Notes under the pieces: model-generated
Database searches by the model: none
Seen by the model: only the letters and a program-made list of their open reading frames with translations
Told to the model about the DNA's origin: nothing
Source: Chitinophagia bacterium
GTDB taxonomy: Bacteria > Bacteroidota > Bacteroidia > Chitinophagales > Chitinophagaceae
Assembly: GCA_010027295.1 (NCBI GenBank)
Contig: RGVM01000233.1
Coordinates: 1-5,132 of the forward strand
Reading direction: 5' to 3'
Length of the DNA stretch: 5,132 nucleotides
In this document: positions 1 through 5,132 of the stretch, in pieces
Layout: every line of letters begins with the position of its first letter
Position numbering within the stretch: position 1 is the first letter of the stretch
Position numbers and translations under genes: made by a program

Positions 1-1151
1 TGCGTCCCCGACCTTCTTCGCTGCTCGTCGGCATACCTCGGGAACACAACTTCCAGGAGAGCCGCGTGGCCATCACCCCCGATGCAGCGGGTGTGCTCGT
101 CAGCAACGGCCATGGAGTGGTGGTGGAACACCGCGCCGGCGAAGGCGCCCAGTTCAGCGACCAGGAGTACAGCGAAGCCGGCGCTCGCATCGCCTATGAA
201 AGGAAGGAAGTCTTCGAGTGCGCTGTTATCGCCAAATCGGCGCCTGTGAGTGACGCCGAACTCGACCTGCTGCAACAGGGACAGACTATCATCTCCCCCA
301 TACACCTGCCCGTGATGCGCCGGCATATCCTGGAGCGGCTCATGGAGAGGCGCATCACGGCCCTCTCTTTCGAGAACCTGAAGGACGAGTCGGGCCACAA
401 CCCCATCGTGCGGAGCATGAGCGAAATTGCCGGCAGCGCCGTAATGCTCATTGCGGGGCAGTTCCTGGGTGACGCAGGGCAGGGAAGGGGTATGCTCCTG
501 GGAGGCATATCTGGCATACCGCCCGCCAAGGTCGTCATCATCGGCGCGGGTATCGTGGGCGAGTATGCGGCAAGGACGGCCCTCGCCCTGGGTGCCAGCG
601 TCAAGATCTTCGACAACGACATCTACCGCCTCAAAAGGCTGCAGAACGATATGGGGGCCAGGCTCTGGACATCCGTCATAGAGCCTAGGATATTGGCCAA
701 ACAGCTCAAGACCTGCGATGTGGCCGTCGGCGCACTGTCTTCGTCCGCGGGCCGGACCCCCATTGTGGTGACGGAGGAGATGGTCTCCCGGATGCGGCCC
801 GGCAGCGTGGTCATTGACGTAAGCATCGATCGCGGGGGCTGTTTCGAAACATCCGAGATGACATCACACGAGAACCCCGTCATTGTCAGGCACGGCGTTC
901 AGCACTACTGTGTGCCCAACATCCCCTCCCGTTTCGCGAGGACGGCCTCTCAGGCCGTGAGCAACGTGCTGATGCCGCTGATGCTGCGCATCGCCGATGA
1001 GGGCGGGCTGGAGAACCTCATCCGGCATCGCTTCAATATCCGTTCCGGCGTGTATGTCTTCCGGGGTGCCATCACGAACGCTCACCTGAGCGAGCGCTTC
1101 GATCTGAAGTACACCGACCTGAACCTGTTGTTAGCCAGCAGCAGTCAGTGA
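1..1151 (+). CDS. ald: Alanine dehydrogenase (NAD-dependent), 5'-truncated by window edge
   Basis: Catalyses reversible oxidative deamination of L-alanine to pyruvate and ammonium with NAD+, in the cytoplasm. The frame is open from base 3, giving 382 in-window residues. A GTG at 66 could be taken as the start, but the codons before it encode the conserved opening VGIPREHNFQESR, so the true start lies left of the window, probably only about 10-25 codons away. Visible marks, numbered from the codon at 3: a candidate substrate-binding Lys78 (in KSAP, where the M. tuberculosis type has KEP), His101 (IHLP), the family block VRSMSEIAG near 136-144, the Rossmann turn GAGIVG at 181-186, an Asp near 204 suited to NAD rather than NADP, catalytic Asp276 in SIDRGGCFE, and HYCVPNIPSRFARTAS near 301-316. 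The wording resembles Bacteroidota homologues. It converges on the ABC ATPase gene and overlaps it by 7 bp. The related transhydrogenase alpha subunit is less likely: the C-terminal half matches Ald and no membrane segment follows. Confidence 0.93.
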   Translation, partial: RPRPSSLLVGIPREHNFQESRVAITPDAAGVLVSNGHGVVVEHRAGEGAQFSDQEYSEAGARIAYERKEVFECAVIAKSAPVSDAELDLLQQGQTIISPIHLPVMRRHILERLMERRITALSFENLKDESGHNPIVRSMSEIAGSAVMLIAGQFLGDAGQGRGMLLGGISGIPPAKVVIIGAGIVGEYAARTALALGASVKIFDNDIYRLKRLQNDMGARLWTSVIEPRILAKQLKTCDVAVGALSSSAGRTPIVVTEEMVSRMRPGSVVIDVSIDRGGCFETSEMTSHENPVIVRHGVQHYCVPNIPSRFARTASQAVSNVLMPLMLRIADEGGLENLIRHRFNIRSGVYVFRGAITNAHLSERFDLKYTDLNLLLASSSQ

Positions 1152-1780
1152 ACCCGGCGGCCCTTCCAGGACGACATGTCGACGGCCTCGTCGCAGAATG
1201 CGTATTCCTCCTCCACATTGCTCGCCACCAGCACCAGCCTGTCACCCCTCAGGCCATCCATCAGTTCTCTGTACAGGGCCACGCCCGTACGGTCGAGGTT
1301 GGTGCAGGGTTCGTCGAGCAGGAGCGCCCCTCCGGCGGAGTAGAAGGCCTGTGCGAGCCTGAGGCGCTGCTTCATGCCGCTGCTGTAATGGCGGACCTGT
1401 TTGTCGGCGGCGCCTGTGAGGCCCACGTCGGCCAGGATGCTGTGCGGCGTGTGGCCCGGCAGGAGGGGTCTGAGGCCTGCATGGAAAGTGAGGAATTCTA
1501 CGCCGGTCATTTCCTCCACCGTCTCCAGGTAGGGGGCGGCGAAGGAGATGTGGGCCCGCTCGTCGCCAGGTTCCAGGCGTTTGTCCCCCGAGAAATATTC
1601 GATGCGGCCGGCGGAGAGTTCTGTCATGCCGCCGAGGACCTGCAACAGTGTCGACTTCCCCGAGCCGTTGGGGCCCGTGATGGCGTAGGCCCTGCCCGGG
1701 ATAAGGTCCATGTCGGCATGCCGGAAGACCCAGTCGCGGTGGAAGCGCTTTCCGCCGTCAGTCAGACAGATCCTCATCAT
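1145..1780 (-). CDS. Small ABC-type ATPase (ATP-binding subunit, partner unknown)
   Basis: A single nucleotide-binding domain of 211 residues with no membrane segment. Walker A GPNGSGKST is at 36-44, the signature is YSSGMKQR at 132-139 (SSGM in place of LSGGQ), Walker B GALLLDEP at 151-158 includes catalytic Glu157, and the D-loop NLD is at 161-163. Phe13 is a possible A-loop aromatic. Two switch positions are unusual: where a Q-loop glutamine is expected there is AAPY (Pro83 in my alignment), and the H-loop histidine is replaced by Asn188 in ASN. Nucleotide binding looks intact, but hydrolysis or coupling may differ from textbook transporters. Two ATG codons stand in tandem at the start; either could be used, and both lie inside the 3' end of lpxA, which suggests translational coupling. 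No permease gene is in the window, so substrate and direction cannot be assigned. It could serve an export system encoded elsewhere, or a non-transport role. Confidence 0.85.
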   Translation of the reverse strand: MMRICLTDGGKRFHRDWVFRHADMDLIPGRAYAITGPNGSGKSTLLQVLGGMTELSAGRIEYFSGDKRLEPGDERAHISFAAPYLETVEEMTGVEFLTFHAGLRPLLPGHTPHSILADVGLTGAADKQVRHYSSGMKQRLRLAQAFYSAGGALLLDEPCTNLDRTGVALYRELMDGLRGDRLVLVASNVEEEYAFCDEAVDMSSWKGRRVH

Positions 1781-2564
1781 GGCCGTTCTTCGTGTACCGC
1801 TTGATGATGCCGCGACCGCTCTCCCGGATGAAGGATATGATCTCGTCGCGCTCGTCGGTGACGGGGAACTCCTCCTCGATATGGCGCAGGGCCTGCGTGG
1901 TGTTCATCCCCTTGTTGAAGATGTGGCGGTAGATGTCCATGATGTGGTTGATCTTGTCCACCGTGAAGCCCCTTCGCTTGAGGCCTACCGAGTTGACGCC
2001 CGCATAGCTAAGGGGCTGCCGCCCCGCCTTAATGTAGGGAGGTATATCCTTGCGAACGAGTGAGCCTCCCGCCACGAAGCTGTGCTGTCCGATGTTGACG
2101 AACTGGTGCACCGCGCACATGCCCGCCAGGATGGCGTGACTGCCGATGGTGACATGGCCGGCTACCTGTGTGTTGTTGCTGAGAATGCAGCCGTCACCGA
2201 TCAGGCAGTCGTGTGCGATGTGGGTATAGGCCATGATGAGGCAGTTGGCACCCACCACGGTCCGGCTCCTGTCTTTCGTGCCCCGGTGGATGGTGACGAA
2301 CTCGCGGATGGAGGTGTTGTCGCCCACCAACACGGTGGACTCCTCTCCCTCGAACTTGAGGTCCTGCGGGATGGCCGAGAGCACAGCGCCGGGGAAGATC
2401 CGGCAGTTGCGACCGATGCGCGCACCCTCCATGATGGTGACATTGCTCCCGATCCAGGTACCCTCCCCGATCTCTACGTCCTGGTGTATGACGGTGAAGG
2501 GGTCTATCTTGACGTTCGTCGCCAGTCGCGCGTTGGGGTGTATGTACGTGTGCGGATGGATCAT
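1758..2564 (-). CDS. lpxA: UDP-N-acetylglucosamine O-acyltransferase LpxA
   Basis: First step of lipid A synthesis: transfers an (R)-3-hydroxyacyl chain from acyl carrier protein to the 3-OH of UDP-GlcNAc in the cytoplasm; the family forms homotrimers. The protein has 268 residues against 262 in E. coli. Residues 1 to about 180 are hexapeptide repeats of a left-handed beta helix, interrupted near 66-76 (IPQDLKFEGEE) and 94-103 as in E. coli. The catalytic base matches His118 in HIAHDC (E. coli His125), with His115, His137 and His153 matching His122, His144 and His160. Gly166 aligns with E. coli Gly173, a position known to influence acyl length. The C-terminal helical region includes GLKRRGF at 194-200 and RGIIK at 251-255. 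A further 13 polar, acidic residues follow, the last seven overlapping the ABC ATPase gene. The start fits the family opening (MIHPHTYIHPNA). It lies downstream of lpxC-fabZ, probably co-transcribed. Confidence 0.97.
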   Translation of the reverse strand: MIHPHTYIHPNARLATNVKIDPFTVIHQDVEIGEGTWIGSNVTIMEGARIGRNCRIFPGAVLSAIPQDLKFEGEESTVLVGDNTSIREFVTIHRGTKDRSRTVVGANCLIMAYTHIAHDCLIGDGCILSNNTQVAGHVTIGSHAILAGMCAVHQFVNIGQHSFVAGGSLVRKDIPPYIKAGRQPLSYAGVNSVGLKRRGFTVDKINHIMDIYRHIFNKGMNTTQALRHIEEEFPVTDERDEIISFIRESGRGIIKRYTKNGHDEDLSD

Positions 2565-2580
2565 GGGATCTTGGTTTTTA
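2565..2580 (-). promoter_or_regulatory. A-rich translation initiation region of lpxA
   Basis: On the minus strand the bases just before the lpxA ATG read TAAAAACCAAGATCCC, with no Shine-Dalgarno match. Bacteroidota commonly start translation from A-rich leaders without a strong Shine-Dalgarno sequence, so this stretch is a plausible initiation region. The assignment rests on composition and position only. The leading TAA is also the stop of a tiny 25-codon frame at 2578-2655. Confidence 0.25.
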
Positions 2581-2583
2581 CAT

Positions 2584-2613
2584 GAGCCGGCAGGCAGTGG
2601 AGCCTGCGCGCTC
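2584..2613 (-). repeat. Interrupted inverted repeat (hairpin) between fabZ and lpxA
   Basis: GCAGGC at 2590-2595 pairs with GCCTGC at 2602-2607 around a 6-base loop. After a 2x2 mismatch, GAGC at 2584-2587 pairs with GCTC at 2610-2613, giving ten pairs in all. In the minus-strand transcript the stem ends about 19 nt before the lpxA start codon. It is followed by TGTAAAAACC, not a U-run, so it is not a standard intrinsic terminator. It may be an mRNA structure that affects 3' end stability of lpxC-fabZ or lpxA translation, or it may be chance in GC-rich DNA. Confidence 0.3.
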
Positions 2614-2663
2614 GGGGAGCGACGGGCGTGGTCGTATGTCTTTGTCGCCGCTCATGGCATCTG

Positions 2664-4070
2664 TCAGATTCGCTTGACGAGTTGCGCCATGAGGTAGGCT
2701 TCGGTGGCGATCTTGTTGCCCACGTAGACGGTGCCGTGCATCTCGCAGATGCCCCGGCGGATAGGGCCCAGCAGCTCGAGTTTCATGAGCAGGGTGTCGC
2801 CAGGCAGCACCTTGAGCTTGAACTTGCAGTTGTCGATCTTCACGAAGTAGGTGTCGTACTCGCCGGCGGGCAGGTTGTTGATGGCCAGTATGCCGCCCGT
2901 CTGTGCCAGCGCCTCTATCTGGAGGACCCCCGGCATCACGGGGTTGCCCGGGAAATGGCCCTGGAAGAAGGGCTCGTTGAACGTGACATTCTTCAGGCCG
3001 ACGATATGTTTATCGGTGAGCTCCAGGATCTTGTCGACCAGCAGGAAGGGGTATCTGTGCGGCAGCTTCTTCTCTATCTGCTGTGTGTTGAAGACGGGTT
3101 GCTGGGACGGGTCGTAGACGGGTACGTCCTTGACGTGCTTGTTCTTCCGGATGTAGTGCTTGAGCATGCGGGCGAACTCCACGTTCGAGTAGTGCCCCGG
3201 CCGGTTGGCGATGATATGCGCCTTGATGGGGTAGCCGACGAGTGCTAGGTCGCCCACCACGTCGAGCAGCTTGTGGCGGGCCGGCTCGTTGGGGAAGCGA
3301 AGCTCCAGGTTATTGAGGTACCCTTCGCTCTTGACCTCGATGCGCTCCTTGCGGAAAGCCTTGGAGAGGCGCGCCATGGTCTCCTGGTCCACGGGCTTAT
3401 CGACCACCACGATCGCGTTGTTTATGTCACCGCCCTTGATGAGGTTGTTCTGCAGCAGCATCTCGAGCTCGTGCAGGAAGCAGAAGGTGCGGCAGGGGGC
3501 GATCTCCGATTTGAAGTCGGAGATGCTCTTCAGGCTGGCGTGCTGGGTGCCGAGGACGGGGCTGTTGAAGTCGATCAGCGTGGTCAACTTGTAGCTCGTG
3601 GAGGGCATGGCGACGAGCTCCACGCGTTTCTCCTCGTTGAGGTAGGTGATGTTGGTGTCGATCGTGTACCAGTTCTTGGCGGCGTCCTGTTCGAGTACGC
3701 CGGCTTCTTCGATGATCTCTACGAAGGGTTGCGAGCTGCCGTCTATGATGGGGATCTCGGGACCGTTGATCTCGATGAGGCAGTTGTCGATGCCCATGCC
3801 CACGAGGGCTGCGAGTACATGTTCGACGGTGCTGACCCGGGCGCCGTTCTCCTCGAGGGTGGTCCCGCGGGACGTGTCGGTGACGAGGTCGCAGTCTGCC
3901 TTCACCAGGGGCTGCCCCGGCAGGTCGATGCGTTTGAACTGGATGCCGAAGCCCGGGTTGGCCGGGTTGAGGGTCATGTCGACGTTGATACCGGTGTGCA
4001 GTCCCGTACCGGATATGCCCACCGATTCGCGCAGAGTATGCTGGAGGTCTGGGTTGAAGCCTGGCTCCAT
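2664..4070 (-). CDS. lpxC/fabZ: Bifunctional UDP-3-O-acyl-GlcNAc deacetylase / 3-hydroxyacyl-ACP dehydratase (LpxC-FabZ fusion)
   Basis: A 468-residue two-domain cytoplasmic enzyme. The LpxC part (about 1-320) is a zinc amidase that removes acetate from UDP-3-O-acyl-GlcNAc, the committed lipid A step. It shows the opening SGTGLHTG, zinc ligand His84 after Glu83 (STVEH), ligands His266 and Asp270 with Lys267 between (RHKLLD), and His293 (RPGH, matching E. coli His265). A stretch near 228-255 is extra relative to E. coli LpxC. The FabZ part (about 329-468) dehydrates (R)-3-hydroxyacyl-ACP in fatty acid synthesis: it opens QQIEKKLPHRYPFLLVDKI and carries catalytic His372 (GHFPGNPVMPG) and Glu386 (IEALAQ), 14 residues apart as in E. 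coli His54/Glu68. No frameshift separates the domains. The ATG start is secure: the in-frame codons back to a stop at 4107-4109 contain no alternative start. The fusion is typical of Bacteroidota. It follows lpxD by 69 bp and is probably in the same transcript. Confidence 0.97.
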   Translation of the reverse strand: MEPGFNPDLQHTLRESVGISGTGLHTGINVDMTLNPANPGFGIQFKRIDLPGQPLVKADCDLVTDTSRGTTLEENGARVSTVEHVLAALVGMGIDNCLIEINGPEIPIIDGSSQPFVEIIEEAGVLEQDAAKNWYTIDTNITYLNEEKRVELVAMPSTSYKLTTLIDFNSPVLGTQHASLKSISDFKSEIAPCRTFCFLHELEMLLQNNLIKGGDINNAIVVVDKPVDQETMARLSKAFRKERIEVKSEGYLNNLELRFPNEPARHKLLDVVGDLALVGYPIKAHIIANRPGHYSNVEFARMLKHYIRKNKHVKDVPVYDPSQQPVFNTQQIEKKLPHRYPFLLVDKILELTDKHIVGLKNVTFNEPFFQGHFPGNPVMPGVLQIEALAQTGGILAINNLPAGEYDTYFVKIDNCKFKLKVLPGDTLLMKLELLGPIRRGICEMHGTVYVGNKIATEAYLMAQLVKRI

Positions 4071-4139
4071 GTCCTTGTTTGAGTTTGGTGCGGGCGCGAA
4101 GTTAGTTCATTATGCTCAGCGGTTGGGCGGGGTCCCCGG
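4071..4139 (-). promoter_or_regulatory. lpxD-lpxC spacer with a weak ribosome binding site
   Basis: This 69 bp spacer separates the lpxD stop from the lpxC-fabZ ATG. On the minus strand AAGGA (complement of 4072-4076) sits one base before the ATG, closer than a Shine-Dalgarno sequence normally works, so it may not act as one. The preceding bases are A/C-rich (CACCAAACTCAAAC). I see no clear Bacteroidota promoter (TTTG at -33 with TAnnTTTG at -7); TAACTTCG is a partial -7 match without an upstream partner. No terminator hairpin is apparent, which fits co-transcription with lpxD. Confidence 0.25.
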
Positions 4140-5132
4140 TCAGACTCTCTCCGACCGCAGTTGTCTGACGAGTGCCTCCAGTTCCAATATGCGTTTCTCA
4201 AGCTCGGGGAGCTTGCGGGCGACCGCCTGCGTCCGAAGGTAGTCGGTGTGCTCGAAGGCAGGTGTTCCGTTGACGGCTGAACGCGCCTTTCGGATGGATT
4301 TTGTGACACCGCTTTGTCCGTTGATGCGGGAGCCTTCGGCGATGGTGATGTGCCCGGCAAGGCCTGCCTGTCCGCCGATCTGGACCCGGTCTCCGACCTT
4401 GGTGCTGCCGCTGATGCCAGCCTGTGCGGCGATGACGGTGTCAGAGCCCACTTCCACGTTGTGTGCGATCTGTACGAGGTTGTCGAGTTTGGTGCCCTTA
4501 CGAATGACGGTGGCGCCCATGGTGGCTCTGTCGATACAGGTGTTGGCTCCTATTTCCACGTGATCTTCCACGACGACGCGTCCTAACTGCGGGACTTTCG
4601 CATACGAGCCGTCCTTCTGCGGGGCGAAGCCGAATCCGTCACCTCCGATGATAGTCCCGGCATGAACGACCACATGTTTCCCGATGACGCAGTCGTGGTA
4701 GACCTTCACGCCGGGATGTAGTACTGACCCTTCTCCTATGTGGGCGTTGCGCCCCACATAGGTCTGCGGGTATATCTGCGCGCCGTCACCGACGACGGCA
4801 CCCTCGGCCACATAGGCGAAGGCTCCGATGTACACATCCTTGCCTATCCTCGCTCCGGGAGCCACATGGGAAGGCTGCTCGATACCGGAAGGGCGGTGCT
4901 CCGTCATCTGCTGATAGGTTGCGAGCAGCTTTGCGAATGCCCCGTAAGGGTCGTCCACCCGCACGAGAGAGGCGGCTACGGGCACCCGTGGCACCAGACC
5001 GCTGTGGACGATGACAACGGAGGCACGGGTGGTGTAGAGATGGTCCTCGTATTTTGGGTTGGCGAGGAAGGCGAGCTGCCCTTGGGCGGCCTCCTCAATC
5101 TTCGCGAATGAGGTGACGCAGGCGCCTGCGTC
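4140..5132 (-). CDS. lpxD: UDP-3-O-(3-hydroxyacyl)glucosamine N-acyltransferase LpxD, 5'-truncated by window edge
   Basis: Third step of lipid A synthesis: transfers a second (R)-3-hydroxyacyl chain from acyl carrier protein to the 2-amino group made by LpxC. The window holds 330 residues plus the stop. The frame is open to the right edge, so the N-terminus is missing, probably about 15-20 residues. A GTG at 4992-4994 would give a shorter protein but would cut off the nucleotide-binding domain. That domain is visible at 1-85 with [11 protein letters not shown], where Phe22, Asn25 and Tyr28 have the spacing of the uracil-contacting Phe43, Asn46 and Tyr49 of Chlamydia LpxD. Hexapeptide repeats of a left-handed beta helix span about 83-275, with GGDGFGFAP at 163-171, catalytic His224 in QIAHN (E. 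coli His239) and His261 in AGH (E. coli His276). Residues about 306-328 ([19 protein letters not shown]) form a helix with coiled-coil spacing, consistent with the trimer-associated C-terminal helix of the family. It is the first visible gene of the lpx cluster. Confidence 0.96.
   Translation of the reverse strand, partial: DAGACVTSFAKIEEAAQGQLAFLANPKYEDHLYTTRASVVIVHSGLVPRVPVAASLVRVDDPYGAFAKLLATYQQMTEHRPSGIEQPSHVAPGARIGKDVYIGAFAYVAEGAVVGDGAQIYPQTYVGRNAHIGEGSVLHPGVKVYHDCVIGKHVVVHAGTIIGGDGFGFAPQKDGSYAKVPQLGRVVVEDHVEIGANTCIDRATMGATVIRKGTKLDNLVQIAHNVEVGSDTVIAAQAGISGSTKVGDRVQIGGQAGLAGHITIAEGSRINGQSGVTKSIRKARSAVNGTPAFEHTDYLRTQAVARKLPELEKRILELEALVRQLRSERV

Noticed and set aside
66..68. GTG as start of alanine dehydrogenase
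   Set aside because: It is the Val of the conserved ESRVAITP motif; the preceding codons match the family N-terminus.
194..883. Minus-strand frames opposite ald (194-622 and 623-883)
   Set aside because: Both are antisense to conserved Ald motifs, and neither shows a domain or start signal.
1148..1804. Plus-strand open frame of 218 codons opposite the ABC ATPase
   Set aside because: Antisense shadow of a gene with clear Walker motifs; the translation has no recognisable domain.
2082..2697. Overlapping plus-strand frames opposite lpxA (2082-2585 and 2233-2697)
   Set aside because: Antisense to LpxA hexapeptide repeats; the regular look comes from the repeats on the other strand.
3273..4082. 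Plus-strand open frame of 269 codons opposite lpxC
   Set aside because: It lies wholly antisense to a well-supported LpxC domain, its protein is low in complexity (rich in V, D, G, L, A, E) with no motif, and such frames are a usual by-product of GC-rich coding DNA.
4096..4112. Possible promoter in the lpxD-lpxC spacer
   Set aside because: TAACTTCG resembles the Bacteroidota -7 element TAnnTTTG only partly and no TTTG lies at the right distance upstream.
4992..4994. GTG as start of lpxD
   Set aside because: The in-frame codons further upstream encode the conserved LpxD uridine-binding segment AFLANPKY and beyond, so the gene runs off the right edge.
1758..5132. Hexapeptide-rich DNA of lpxA and lpxD as a possible repeat array
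   Set aside because: The periodicity is at protein level (isoleucine/valine/glycine hexads of a beta helix); there are no identical DNA repeat units or spacers as in CRISPR or tandem repeats.

Overview
This GC-rich window looks like chromosomal core DNA from a member of the Bacteroidota. Two things point there. An LpxC domain is fused in frame to a FabZ domain, an arrangement characteristic of that phylum. The alanine dehydrogenase also resembles, from memory, the Bacteroidota branch of its family rather than the Bacillus/Mycobacterium type. I cannot name a genus: the base composition fits one of the GC-rich lineages, but I had no search to place it. All five genes end in TGA, so the standard stop-codon meaning applies.

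Layout: the left fifth (1-1151, plus strand) is an alanine dehydrogenase gene whose first codons lie beyond the left edge. Everything else (1145-5132) is a minus-strand gene string, read right to left: lpxD (5' end beyond the right edge), 69 bp gap, lpxC-fabZ fusion, 99 bp gap, lpxA, then a small ABC ATPase gene whose start overlaps the lpxA end by 23 bp. The alanine dehydrogenase and ABC ATPase genes converge and overlap by 7 bp at their stop codons.

Function: LpxA puts a 3-hydroxyacyl chain on UDP-GlcNAc, LpxC removes the N-acetyl group (the committed step), and LpxD adds the second 3-hydroxyacyl chain. These are the first three reactions of lipid A synthesis. FabZ draws on the same (R)-3-hydroxyacyl-ACP pool and diverts it to membrane fatty acids, so the fusion places the branch point between lipid A and phospholipid synthesis in one polypeptide. 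The key catalytic residues I checked are present in all four domains. The ABC ATPase has no permease partner here and its role is unknown; it has unusual Q-loop and H-loop residues.

There are no RNA genes, mobile elements, CRISPR arrays or gene-free stretches longer than 100 bp. I found no convincing evidence of a new system. The points most worth a second look are the atypical ABC ATPase coupled to lpxA, the hairpin and tiny reading frame between fabZ and lpxA, and the overlapping convergent gene ends.
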